A DNA stretch of 64,000 nucleotides from Mesorhizobium sp. M8A.F.Ca.ET.218.01.1.1 (GTDB lineage Bacteria > Pseudomonadota > Alphaproteobacteria > Rhizobiales > Rhizobiaceae). Below the pieces are notes generated by a model. It was not told the DNA's origin. It was given only the letters and a program-made list of their open reading frames with translations, and ran no database searches. Positions 50,122 to 58,207 of the stretch are shown here, one piece after another. Location of the stretch: the NCBI RefSeq assembly GCF_004791165.1, contig NZ_SRUZ01000002.1:719866-783865 (forward strand). Direction: 5' to 3'. The first letter of the stretch is position 1. Each line of letters begins with the position of its first letter. The translations under genes and the position numbers were made by a program.

Positions 50122-51951
50122 TTACGCCGCGCCGACCGCCTTCGACGACTTCTCGAAGCGCTTGCGCTCGTTCGGGTCGAGATAGAGCTTGCGCAGGCGA
50201 ATAGTCTTCGGCGTCACCTCGACCAGCTCGTCGTCCTGGATCCAGGCCAGCGCGCGCTCCAGCGTCATGCGGATCGGCGGGGTGAGCTTGACCGCTTCAT
50301 CCTTGCCGGCGGCGCGGATGTTGGTCAGCTTCTTGCCCTTCAGCACGTTCACTTCGAGGTCGTTGTCCCTACTGTGGATGCCGATGATCATGCCCTGATA
50401 GACCTTGACGCCCGGATCGATGACCATCGGGCCACGGTCTTCCAGGTTCCACATGGCGTAGGCGACCGACTCGCCCTGCTCGTTGGAGATCAGCACGCCG
50501 TTGGTGCGGCCGGGCAATTCGCCCTTGTAGGGCTCGTAGGCATGGAACAGCCGGTTCATCACGGCGGTGCCGCGCGTGTCGGTCAACAATTCCGACTGGT
50601 AACCGATCAGGCCGCGCGTCGGCGCGTGGAAGACGATGCGCTGGCGGTTGCCGCCCGAGGGCCGCAGCTCGACCATTTCGGCCTTGCGCTCCGACATCTT
50701 CTGCACGACGACGCCGGCATGCTCCTCGTCGACGTCGATGACGACTTCCTCGACCGGCTCCAGCAATTCGCCGTTCTCGCCCTTCTGCATCACGACGCGT
50801 GGACGCGAGACGGCGATTTCGAAGCCTTCGCGGCGCATGGTCTCGATCAGCACGGCGAGCTGCAATTCGCCACGTCCGGAGACGAAGAACGAATCCTTGT
50901 CGGGCGATTCCTCGATCTTCAGCGCGACATTGCCTTCGGCCTCGCGCAGCAGCCGGTCGCGGATGACGCGGCTGGTCACCTTGTCGCCTTCGGTACCGGC
51001 GAGCGGGCTGTCGTTGACGAGGAAGGACATGGTCACGGTCGGCGGGTCGATCGGCTGCGCATGCAGCGCCTCGGTCACCGCCAGGTCGCAGAACGTGTCG
51101 GCGACGGTCCCCTTGGACAGGCCGGCAATGGCAACGATGTCACCTGCCTGCGCCTCTTCGATCGGCTGGCGCTCGAGGCCCCGGAAAGCAAGGATCTTCG
51201 AAATGCGGCCGGTTTCGATCTGGGTGCCATCATTGTGCAGCACCTTGACCGCCTGGTTCGACTTCAGCGTGCCGCTCTCGATGCGGCCGGTGATGATGCG
51301 GCCGAGGAACGGGTTGGCTTCCAGGATGGTGCCGATCATGCGGAACGGGCCGGGATGAACGGTCGGCGCCGGGACATGCTTGATGACGAGGTCGAACAGC
51401 GGCGCAAGCTGCTGGTCCTTCGGGCCTTCGGGATTTTCCGACACCCAGCCGTCGCGGCCCGAACCATAGAGGATCGGGAAGTCGAGCTGCTCGTCGGTGG
51501 CATCGAGCGCGGCGAACAGGTCGAACACCTCGTTGACCACCTCGACATGGCGGGCGTCGGGACGGTCGATCTTGTTGATGACGACGATCGGCTTCAAACC
51601 GACCTTCAGCGCCTTGCCGACGACGAACTTGGTCTGCGGCATCGGCCCTTCGGCGGCGTCGACCAGCACGATGGCCGAATCCACCATCGAGAGGATGCGC
51701 TCGACCTCACCGCCGAAATCGGCGTGGCCGGGGGTGTCGACGATGTTGATGCGGGTGTCCTTCCAGTCGACCGAGGTCGCCTTGGCCAGGATGGTGATGC
51801 CGCGTTCCTTTTCGAGGTCGTTGGAATCCATGGCGCGCTCGGCGACGCGCTGGTTGTCTCGGAAAGACCCGGATTGCTTCAAAAGCTGGTCGACCAGGGT
51901 GGTCTTTCCATGGTCGACGTGCGCGATGATCGCGATATTACGGAGGTTCAT
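50122..51951 (-). CDS. typA: Ribosome-associated GTPase TypA/BipA
   Basis: Translational GTPase (609 aa) related to EF-G and LepA, involved in 50S assembly and stress growth. G1 is IAHVDHGKTTLVDQLL, followed by ERGITILAK, G3 DTPGHADFGGEVER and G4 NKIDRPDAR. Domain V and the TypA-specific C-terminus (RGLIGYQSELLTDTRGTAVMNRLF, ELVEVTPKTIRLRKLYLD) are complete. It is divergent from a small secreted protein gene. Confidence 0.97.
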   Translation of the reverse strand: MNLRNIAIIAHVDHGKTTLVDQLLKQSGSFRDNQRVAERAMDSNDLEKERGITILAKATSVDWKDTRINIVDTPGHADFGGEVERILSMVDSAIVLVDAAEGPMPQTKFVVGKALKVGLKPIVVINKIDRPDARHVEVVNEVFDLFAALDATDEQLDFPILYGSGRDGWVSENPEGPKDQQLAPLFDLVIKHVPAPTVHPGPFRMIGTILEANPFLGRIITGRIESGTLKSNQAVKVLHNDGTQIETGRISKILAFRGLERQPIEEAQAGDIVAIAGLSKGTVADTFCDLAVTEALHAQPIDPPTVTMSFLVNDSPLAGTEGDKVTSRVIRDRLLREAEGNVALKIEESPDKDSFFVSGRGELQLAVLIETMRREGFEIAVSRPRVVMQKGENGELLEPVEEVVIDVDEEHAGVVVQKMSERKAEMVELRPSGGNRQRIVFHAPTRGLIGYQSELLTDTRGTAVMNRLFHAYEPYKGELPGRTNGVLISNEQGESVAYAMWNLEDRGPMVIDPGVKVYQGMIIGIHSRDNDLEVNVLKGKKLTNIRAAGKDEAVKLTPPIRMTLERALAWIQDDELVEVTPKTIRLRKLYLDPNERKRFEKSSKAVGAA

Positions 51952-52148
51952 GATTCTGGTCTCGGAAGCGTTGCAGGCAGCAGGCCAAAGGCGCTGCCTC
52001 TTTCGGTTGCGCGGCTCATACAGGGTTTTTCGCAGTTGCGAAAGGGGAAGCGCGACACCAAATACTCATCAAATCTTAAGCATCTGCGTGTGAAATGATT
52101 TTGTTAACCAAGGCGGGAACCTTTGAGGGCCCGGACAGTTCGAACGTC

Positions 52149-52430
52149 ATGACCGATAAACTCAACCGATTTTGGCCGCTGATCGCGTCCGCCGCCTTTG
52201 CCGTCCTGCTGGCGGCCAATGCCGCGCAATCAGCCGCGACGCTGAAGGAAGCGCGTGCCGTCCTGCCGGCTGACGCGCCTTCCGCGCAACAGGCCTTTGC
52301 CGACGCGCCCGATGGCGTCGACCCGGTGGTGACCGGCCCGGTCAGCGCCGCCTTCAAGCAGAGACAGGCCAGCGCCAATTGTGATGCGGCGGTTTGGCCC
52401 AACATTCCGATGGTCTGCTATCCCGACTGA
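52149..52430 (+). CDS. Small secreted or membrane-anchored protein of unknown function
   Basis: A 93-aa protein. Residues 7-30 (RFWPLIASAAFAVLLAANAAQSA) form a signal peptide or anchor, and the C-terminus has a Cys pair in NCDAAVWPNIPMVCYPD that could form a disulfide around WPxIP. No enzyme motif is present. The ATG at 52149 begins MTDKLNRF; an ATG 18 codons upstream is in frame, and neither has a strong ribosome site. Small alphaproteobacterial proteins with a C-x(3)-WP-x-IP-x(2)-C end are familiar to me but unnamed. Confidence 0.6.
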   Translation: MTDKLNRFWPLIASAAFAVLLAANAAQSAATLKEARAVLPADAPSAQQAFADAPDGVDPVVTGPVSAAFKQRQASANCDAAVWPNIPMVCYPD

Positions 52431-52454
52431 AAGTTCGCGCCGTTCCGCGAAGCT

Positions 52455-52483
52455 GCCGATCTCCCCCTCGTGGGAAGATCGGC
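52455..52483. repeat. Hairpin remnant of the palindromic repeat family
   Basis: GCCGATCT at 52455-52462 pairs with AGATCGGC at 52476-52483 around CCCCCTCGTGGGA, where further pairing is possible. The core ATCTCCCCCTCGTGGG matches the inner arm of the 58.0-kb element. It lies between two convergent genes and could stop transcription weakly. Confidence 0.65.
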
Positions 52484-52499
52484 CATTCTGCCTGCCGCC

Positions 52500-53783
52500 T
52501 CAAGCCGGCTGCGGTTCCGGATCGAAAGCCGGCCGGCTGGTGTTGATCAGGAGCGAAATACAGGCGGCGGCGATCGCCGTCATGCCGGCAATCAGGAACG
52601 CCAGTTCGTAATTGCCCTGCAGTTCGCGCATCGTACCGCCGAAGGCGGCGGCGGTGGCGGCACCCACCTGGTGACCGGCGACGATCCAGCCGAACACGAT
52701 CGGCCCGCTACGGTCGCCGAAGGCTTCGTTGGCGAGCCGCAGCGTCGGCGGCACGGTGGCGATCCAGTCGAGACCGTAGAGCACCGCGAAGATGATCAGG
52801 CTGGTCGCCGAGAAGCCGGAATAGGGCAGGTAGATGAGCGAGAGACCACGCACCGCGTAGTAGACGCCAAGCAGTTTGCGCGGGTCGTAACGGTCGGTGA
52901 GCCATCCTGACAGCGTCGTGCCGATCAGGTCGAAAATGCCCATCATCGACAACAGGCCGGCCGCTTGCATCTCCCCGATGCCCATGTCGCCGCAGAACGC
53001 GATCAGATGTGTGCCGACGAGACCGTTGGTGGTGAAGCCACAGACGAAGAAGGTGGCGAACAGGTACCAGAACACCCGCGTGCCGGCGGCCCGGCGCAAC
53101 GTGTTGAGCGTATGCGCCAGGAAGTTGCCTTGTGACGCGGGCGAAGTCGGCGGCACATCATCCGCCTCTGCGCCATAACGCACCATGCCGATCGAGGCCG
53201 GGCGCTCCGGCACCAGCAGCCAGACCAGAGGGATCAACGCCGTGGTCGCGATCGCGACGGCGATGACGACAGGCTGCCAGCCGCCTGCCTGCGCAAGCGA
53301 GGCGATCAGCGGCAGGAAAATCAGCATGCCGGTGGCACTGGAGGCCGACATCAGCCCCATGACAAGGCCGCGATTGGTCTTGAACCAGCGGTTGACGATG
53401 GTGGCACCCAGCACGCTGGCGACGGCGCCGGATCCGATGCCGGAAAAAACGCCCCAGGTGATGAACAGATGCCAGGGCTTGGTCATCAGCAGGCTGAGCC
53501 CGGTCGAAGCCGACATCACCACCAGCGACGCAAGCAGCGTGCGGCGCAGCCCGATGCGTTCCATCAGCGCCGCGGCGAACGGACCGGTCAGCCCATAGAG
53601 CAGGATGCCTACGCCTGCGGCCAATGAAATGACGTCGCGCCGCCAGCCGAAGCTGTTTTCCAGCGGCAGCATCATGACGGACGGCGCGGAGCGCAGGCCG
53701 GCCGCGATCAGCAGGCAGAGGAAGATGACGCCAACCACGACGAAAGCGTAGCGCTGGCCAAACGGACGGGATTGAGCTATCAT
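52500..53783 (-). CDS. MFS transporter (monocarboxylate/oxalate-type or drug efflux)
   Basis: A 427-aa twelve-helix MFS permease. The start FGQRYAFVVVGVIFLCLLIAAGLRSAPSVMMLPLENSFGWRRDVISLA and the central TNRGLVMGLMSASSATGMLIFLPL resemble the monocarboxylate/OFA branch. The ATG at 53783 (MIAQSRPFGQRY) sits immediately beside the first TetR-type operator, so repressor binding would block its start region. It is divergent from tetR, giving a classic repressor-transporter pair. The substrate is unknown. Confidence 0.9.
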   Translation of the reverse strand: MIAQSRPFGQRYAFVVVGVIFLCLLIAAGLRSAPSVMMLPLENSFGWRRDVISLAAGVGILLYGLTGPFAAALMERIGLRRTLLASLVVMSASTGLSLLMTKPWHLFITWGVFSGIGSGAVASVLGATIVNRWFKTNRGLVMGLMSASSATGMLIFLPLIASLAQAGGWQPVVIAVAIATTALIPLVWLLVPERPASIGMVRYGAEADDVPPTSPASQGNFLAHTLNTLRRAAGTRVFWYLFATFFVCGFTTNGLVGTHLIAFCGDMGIGEMQAAGLLSMMGIFDLIGTTLSGWLTDRYDPRKLLGVYYAVRGLSLIYLPYSGFSATSLIIFAVLYGLDWIATVPPTLRLANEAFGDRSGPIVFGWIVAGHQVGAATAAAFGGTMRELQGNYELAFLIAGMTAIAAACISLLINTSRPAFDPEPQPA

Positions 53784-53837
53784 GTTACTGACCGGTACGT
53801 TGCAAGGTGGGAGTATGTATACGTACCGATCGGTAAC
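53784..53837. promoter_or_regulatory. Two palindromic operators for the TetR repressor
   Basis: GTTACTGACCGGTACGT (53784-53800) and ACGTACCGATCGGTAAC (53821-53837) are inverted copies matching at 15 of 17 bases. Each holds its own dyad: TACCGATCGGTA (53824-53835) is a perfect 12-bp palindrome and TACTGACCGGTA (53786-53797) an imperfect one. Centres are 38 bp apart within the 71-bp divergent promoter, so both genes would be controlled together. Confidence 0.82.
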
Positions 53838-53854
53838 ATTGTCAATCGAGTCCC

Positions 53855-54475
53855 ATGATGCCAAGCGACAAAAATATTGAACTGACCATCAGCGACGGTC
53901 ATGCGTCGGCGCCACCCAAGGCCGCCAAGAAGATCCTCGACGTGGCCTATGACCTGTTCTACCGGCGAGGTATCAGGGCGATCGGTGTCGACGAGATCGT
54001 CAAGCGCGCCGGCGTCACCAAGCCGAGCCTCTATCGCAGCTTTCCCTCCAAGGACGAACTGGCCGCCTCCTACCTCAGGCAATACGATCTTGAATACTGG
54101 GAGCGTTTCGATGAGGCGGTTGCCGCCAATCCCGGGGACCCTCGTGCGCAGATCAAGGCTTTCCTGACCCGCATCGGCAAGCGAACGCAGGTGGCGGACT
54201 ATCGCGGCTGCGGCATGACCAATGCGGCGGTCGAATATCCCGACCACAGCCATCCGGCCCGCGTCGTCAGCGAGGCCAACAAGCAGGAATTGCGCCGCCG
54301 CCTGCGCGCCATGGCGGCTGCGATGGGCGCGCATGATCCTGACACGCTGGGCGACGGGCTGCTGCTGCTCATCGAAGGCGCCTATATCAGCGGCCAGCTG
54401 TTCGGCCTCGGCGGACCGGCACAGTCGGTCGCCCGCAACGCCGACCTGCTGATCGAGGCGAGCTTGAAGAAATAG
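53855..54475 (+). CDS. TetR-family transcriptional repressor
   Basis: A 206-aa regulator with the N-terminal TetR helix-turn-helix at about residues 24-68 (KILDVAYDLFYRRGIRAIGV, ITKPSLYRSFPSKDELAASYL-like stretch), then a helical ligand-binding domain with GCGMTNAAVEYPDHSHPA. It is divergent from an MFS gene across 71 bp containing two palindromic operators, so autoregulation and control of the efflux gene are very likely. The ligand is unknown. The start ATG at 53855 is followed at once by another ATG. Confidence 0.93.
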   Translation: MMPSDKNIELTISDGHASAPPKAAKKILDVAYDLFYRRGIRAIGVDEIVKRAGVTKPSLYRSFPSKDELAASYLRQYDLEYWERFDEAVAANPGDPRAQIKAFLTRIGKRTQVADYRGCGMTNAAVEYPDHSHPARVVSEANKQELRRRLRAMAAAMGAHDPDTLGDGLLLLIEGAYISGQLFGLGGPAQSVARNADLLIEASLKK

Positions 54476-54519
54476 CGATTGGCGATACGCTGGGACGACC
54501 GCCAACGGAGATCCCCGCG

Positions 54520-55113
54520 ATGCGCAGCCTGTTGATCCCGCTCATCCTCGCCGGCCTCTGCCAGGCGGCACAAGCCGGCGAGATATCCAGCGCCTACACC
54601 GACCTCGACTGGAAGAAGGACTGCGTGACCTATGCGCAGGCCGAGCAGGGCGACGGCGATTGGGCCGACCTCGCCTGCTCCGGCTATCGCGGCTATTCCG
54701 TGCTGATCGGATATGACGACGCCCGCGAATCGCTGTTCTACGGTTTTCCGCCCGGCGGCGACATGACGTCCGCCTGGGAAAGTTTTTCGGCCTTCAATTC
54801 GTCCGGGGCCAAGGTCGAGTGGCGCATCGAAACCAATGGCGACAAGGCGGTGCCATTCGCGGTCATCCACCGCCGCTCGATCAGCAATCCCGAGGACGAG
54901 ACCAGGAAGACCGAGGTGCTGCTCGTCGCCAAGGTCGCCCAGATGGACGCCCGTGACGGCTGCACCGTCGGCCTGGTGCTGGCCACCGGCAACCCTACCG
55001 CCAACGACCAGGCGCGCAAGATCGCCGACGAGAAGGCGAAAGGCTTCGCCTGCGGCAAGGACAAGCGCGTGGTGATCGGCGACGTGCCGGCTTTCGGCCG
55101 GGTTGATAACTGA
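54520..55113 (+). CDS. Secreted protein of unknown function
   Basis: A 197-aa protein with a clear signal peptide (MRSLLIPLILAGLCQAAQA, residues 1-19, cleavage before GEISSAYTDL). The mature part has four cysteines, suggesting two disulfides in the periplasm, and motifs DLDWKKDC, DLACSGYRGYSVLIGYDD and a C-terminal KGFACGKDKRV. I know this type only as hypothetical proteins in rhizobia. It follows tetR by 44 bp on the same strand. The gene converges on ppa. Confidence 0.75.
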   Translation: MRSLLIPLILAGLCQAAQAGEISSAYTDLDWKKDCVTYAQAEQGDGDWADLACSGYRGYSVLIGYDDARESLFYGFPPGGDMTSAWESFSAFNSSGAKVEWRIETNGDKAVPFAVIHRRSISNPEDETRKTEVLLVAKVAQMDARDGCTVGLVLATGNPTANDQARKIADEKAKGFACGKDKRVVIGDVPAFGRVDN

Positions 55114-55122
55114 CCGCTCGAG

Positions 55123-55656
55123 CTACTTGCTCGCCTTTGCCCGTGCAACCGCGTCGATGATCATCCTCTTGGCGTATTTGGAATCGTGCCAGCCTTCGAT
55201 CTTGACCCATTTGCCGGGCTCGAGATCCTTGTAGTGCTCGAAGAAGTGTTGCACCTGCTGGCGCGTGATGTCGGGCAGCTGCGTGTATTCGGTGATGTTC
55301 TCGTAGCGCAGTGTGAGCTTCGGTGACGGCACCGCGATGATCTTCTCGTCCTGGCCGGCATTGTCTTCCATGATCAGCACGCCGATCGGCCGCACATTGA
55401 TGACGCAGCCCGGCACCAGCGCACGCGTGTTGCAAACCAGCACGTCGATCGGGTCGCCGTCGCCCGACAGCGTGTGCGGCACGAAGCCGTAATTGCCGGG
55501 GTAGCGCATCGAGGTGTGCAGGAAGCGGTCGACGAACAGCGTGCCGGCCTCCTTGTCCATCTCGTACTTGATCGGCTCGCCGCCGATCGGCACCTCGATG
55601 ATGACGTTGACGTCCTCAGGCGGATTCTTTCCAGTGGCTATGGCTTCGATGCGCAT
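55123..55656 (-). CDS. ppa: Inorganic pyrophosphatase
   Basis: Family I soluble pyrophosphatase (177 aa), hydrolysing PPi and driving biosynthetic reactions. Active-site stretches are [25 protein letters not shown] (with the DxDPxD motif, here DGDPID), [14 protein letters not shown] and [22 protein letters not shown] 55656 ([13 protein letters not shown]) is chosen because the family starts here. 38 codons upstream are open but read into non-coding sequence. Confidence 0.97.
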   Translation of the reverse strand: MRIEAIATGKNPPEDVNVIIEVPIGGEPIKYEMDKEAGTLFVDRFLHTSMRYPGNYGFVPHTLSGDGDPIDVLVCNTRALVPGCVINVRPIGVLIMEDNAGQDEKIIAVPSPKLTLRYENITEYTQLPDITRQQVQHFFEHYKDLEPGKWVKIEGWHDSKYAKRMIIDAVARAKASK

Positions 55657-55845
55657 GGCTTTTGTCCCTCTCTCGATTGGCAGGAGATAGCGGGCGGCGC
55701 AAAATGGTGCAATGCGGCGAATGGTGCTTACATGCATCCGGCGGGACGCGATGGCGTTCGGCGCGTTCAATCATCGGCACAAGATGTTTCAGCGTCGTGA
55801 TTTACGTGAGCCCGGGACTTCGCCTTCCGCGATCGTGCCCGGCAG

Positions 55846-56352
55846 TCACTCCCAGACGAAGGCGACCTTCTTCAGCGCCTTCTGCTCGAAAATCTCGACC
55901 CCTTCGGCGATGTCGCGTCCGCCGGCACCTGCGTAGAAGGCGAGTGCGTTCTGGTTGTCTTCCAGCGCCCACACCACCATGCCCTTCAGCCCATGGTCGG
56001 CAAGCCGCGCCCTGGCCGCTGAAAACAGCCGCCTGCCCAGCCCGATGCCCTGATATTCCGGGCGCAGGTACAATTCGTAGATCTCGCCTTGCTGCTTGAG
56101 CTCCTTGGCGCGGTTCTTGCCGATCGTCGCATAGCCGGCAATCGTGCCGCCGATCTCGACGACCAGCACGGTCGCCGCGCGGCGGATGGCATTCGCCCAC
56201 CAGTCGGTTCCCCGGCGGTTGATCATCGACGTCAGCGTGCGGTGCGGGATGATGCCGCTATAGGCGCCGCGCCAGGCTTCCAGGTGCACCTCGGCAATGG
56301 CGCCGGCATCGCGCGGGTCTGCCTTCCGAATATCGATCGTCAGCGTATTCAT
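55846..56352 (-). CDS. GNAT-family N-acetyltransferase
   Basis: A 168-aa acetyltransferase with one GNAT domain. It starts DIRKADPRDAGAIAEVHLEAWRGAY, and the acetyl-CoA motif A is IYELYLRPEYQGIGLGRRLFSAARARLADHG, with the Q-x-x-G-x-G/A loop as YQGIGLGR. Motif B ends ALEDNQNALAFYAGAGG. The acceptor could be a small molecule or a ribosomal protein end, which sequence does not decide. Confidence 0.9.
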   Translation of the reverse strand: MNTLTIDIRKADPRDAGAIAEVHLEAWRGAYSGIIPHRTLTSMINRRGTDWWANAIRRAATVLVVEIGGTIAGYATIGKNRAKELKQQGEIYELYLRPEYQGIGLGRRLFSAARARLADHGLKGMVVWALEDNQNALAFYAGAGGRDIAEGVEIFEQKALKKVAFVWE

Positions 56353-56502
56353 GATTTGTTAACCATAAACCCGCATCGGCCGATTGCAAGAGTCCGGGGC
56401 GGCCCGCCAACCGCTTTCTACATCCGATCCTGACATTGCCGAAATTGGATAAGCCCCGTCCCGAAATGGGCCGGATCGGCAGGGTGGCGTCTGCCGGCAG
56501 AC

Positions 56503-57141
56503 TCAGATTTCGACCAGATGGTCGTCCAGTTCGTTGGTATCGCCCGGCGTAACAGGGAAATGCTCGGCCAGCACCGCCCCCACCTGCTCGATCGCCTTGA
56601 CGAAGCCGTCGGCGAGCCGGTCGTCCCCGGCATGGGCGGTCAGGTCACGCACCACTCCGTCCCAGACTTGTTGGCCGACCTTGGCGTCGATGCCTGAATC
56701 GGCCACCACCTCGGCGTAGCGCTCGGCGATCGAGACGAAGATCAGCACGCCGGTGCGCGCCGTGGTGCGGTGAACGTTGCGGGCGAGAAACTGTTTGACC
56801 GCATTGGCGTGCGCTGCCTGATAGCGCAGCCGGCGTGGCACCATGTGGATGCGCAGGCCGGGCAGCGTCCACAGCAGGGCCAGCACGCAGGCCAGCGCCA
56901 GCAACTCGGCAATGACGAAATGCGGCAGGCGGATGGTGAGCCACCAGGCTTCCAGCCCATAGGCGACGGCAAGGCTGACGATCAGCATGCCGAGGGTCGC
57001 CATCAGCGCGGCGGGGGCGAAATAACCGTCGCTGGCATGCGCCACGACGCAATAGATCTCGCCATCGGTTTGCGCTTCGGCGGCACGGATCGCAGCGGCG
57101 ATGCGCTCATGATCCTGCGGGCTGATCGGTCGTGTTGCCAT
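56503..57141 (-). CDS. Membrane protein with C-terminal TPM domain
   Basis: A 212-aa protein: an N-terminal soluble stretch (1-40, DHERIAAAIRAAEAQTDGEIYCVVA), two membrane helices (about 45-66 and 70-92) and a TPM domain (about 105-195) with GVLIFVSIAERYAEVVADSGIDAKV. TPM domains occur in photosystem II repair factors and bacterial membrane stress proteins. It starts 9 bp after the first TPM gene, so lemA-TPM-TPM form one operon. Confidence 0.86.
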   Translation of the reverse strand: MATRPISPQDHERIAAAIRAAEAQTDGEIYCVVAHASDGYFAPAALMATLGMLIVSLAVAYGLEAWWLTIRLPHFVIAELLALACVLALLWTLPGLRIHMVPRRLRYQAAHANAVKQFLARNVHRTTARTGVLIFVSIAERYAEVVADSGIDAKVGQQVWDGVVRDLTAHAGDDRLADGFVKAIEQVGAVLAEHFPVTPGDTNELDDHLVEI

Positions 57142-57150
57142 GATCTTGTC

Positions 57151-58167
57151 TCACCAGCTTCCTGAAGAACCGCCACCGCCGGACGAGCCGCCGCCGCCCG
57201 AAAACCCGCCGCCGCCGCTGCTTGACCCCGAGGACCACCCGCCGCCGGAACTGCCCGAGGACCAGCCGCCGCCCGACGACCCCGTCGTCCAGCCGCTGCT
57301 GCCCGTGGATCCGCCCGCTCCCTGGCCATAGCGAAACGTCATCCCCAGCCATCTATACACGCCCGGCGACAGCTTCGTGCCGAACATCGGCGGCAGGAAT
57401 GCCATTGCCAGGCCACCGAAGAACATCGTCGCCCACAGGATCAGGAACACGGCGACGATCGGGTCCATGGAAGTGCTGCTGTCGGCGGGATTGCGGCGGC
57501 CGCGCGCCTCCAGTTCCTCGGGATTGCCTTCCAGCACCATGACCATGTCGTCGACGGCCTTGGAGATGCCGCCGGAGAAATCGCCGGCACGGAACGCCGG
57601 CACCATGTCGTTCTCGATGATCAGCCTGGTATGCAGATCGGTCAGCGTGCCTTCCAGCCCATAGCCGACCTCGATGCGCATCTTGCGGTCGTTTGGCGCG
57701 ACCAGGAGCAGGACGCCGTTGTTCTCCTTGGCCTGGCCGAGCTTCCAGAAACGGAACAGCCGGTTGGCGTAGGGTTCGATCTCCTCGCCGTCGAGGCTGG
57801 GGATGGTGGCGACGACGATCTGATCCGAGCCCTTGGTTTCGAAGTCCGCGAGTTTTTGGGTCAGCGCCGCACGTGTGCCGGCATCGATGATGCCGGCATT
57901 GTCGACCACGCGGCCGGTGAGCGCCGGCAGATCGGCGGCGAAGGCGCTTAGGGGTAGGAGAAGGAACCCGAGAAGAAACCCAAGAAGAGTGAGGTACGCG
58001 CGAGGCGCCCCTCTCTGTCCTGCCGGACATCTCCCCCACGAGGGGGGAGATTGGCGGCTTGACCGCCGGCTCTCCCTTTTAGGCGTTGGAGATTGGCGAA
58101 AGCCAACGCGACATGTGATCTCCCCCCTCGTGGGGGAGATGTCCGGCAGGACAGAGGGGGGCGCCAC
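57151..58167 (-). CDS. Secreted/anchored TPM-domain protein with Gly/Ser-rich tail; start displaced by a repeat
   Basis: The conserved part begins at about 57996 with a signal peptide (LTLLGFLLGFLLLPLSAFAA) and the TPM domain (LPALTGRVVDNAGIIDAGTRA, SDQIVVATIPSLDGEEIEPYANRLF, LLVAPNDRKMRIEVGYGLEG). A membrane helix (DPIVAVFLILWATMFFGGLAMAF) and a tail of about 55 Gly, Ser and Trp residues follow. No ATG, GTG or TTG in this frame lies near the signal peptide. The palindromic element 58004-58165 abuts it. The nearest in-frame start is the GTG at 58167, giving some 60 repeat-encoded residues before the signal sequence. The true start is unresolved. Confidence 0.7.
   Translation of the reverse strand: MAPPSVLPDISPTRGEITCRVGFRQSPTPKRESRRSSRQSPPSWGRCPAGQRGAPRAYLTLLGFLLGFLLLPLSAFAADLPALTGRVVDNAGIIDAGTRAALTQKLADFETKGSDQIVVATIPSLDGEEIEPYANRLFRFWKLGQAKENNGVLLLVAPNDRKMRIEVGYGLEGTLTDLHTRLIIENDMVPAFRAGDFSGGISKAVDDMVMVLEGNPEELEARGRRNPADSSTSMDPIVAVFLILWATMFFGGLAMAFLPPMFGTKLSPGVYRWLGMTFRYGQGAGGSTGSSGWTTGSSGGGWSSGSSGGGWSSGSSSGGGGFSGGGGSSGGGGSSGSW
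58004..58165. repeat. 162-bp palindromic repeat element between lemA and the TPM gene
   Basis: Arms of 48 bp (58004-58051 and 58118-58165) are inverted copies with a single mismatch, each beginning GGCGCCCC and running through CCTGCCGGACATCTCCCCC. The 66-bp centre contains smaller dyads (GGCGGCTTGACCGCC, GTTGGAGATTGGCG). The arm matches the element at 40.2 kb. The element lies inside an operon and directly before, or within, the 5' end of a coding region. Confidence 0.92.
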
Positions 58168-58207
58168 GGAACGCAATGCTTTCAGGCCCCGCGAAACAAT
58201 GGCCCGT

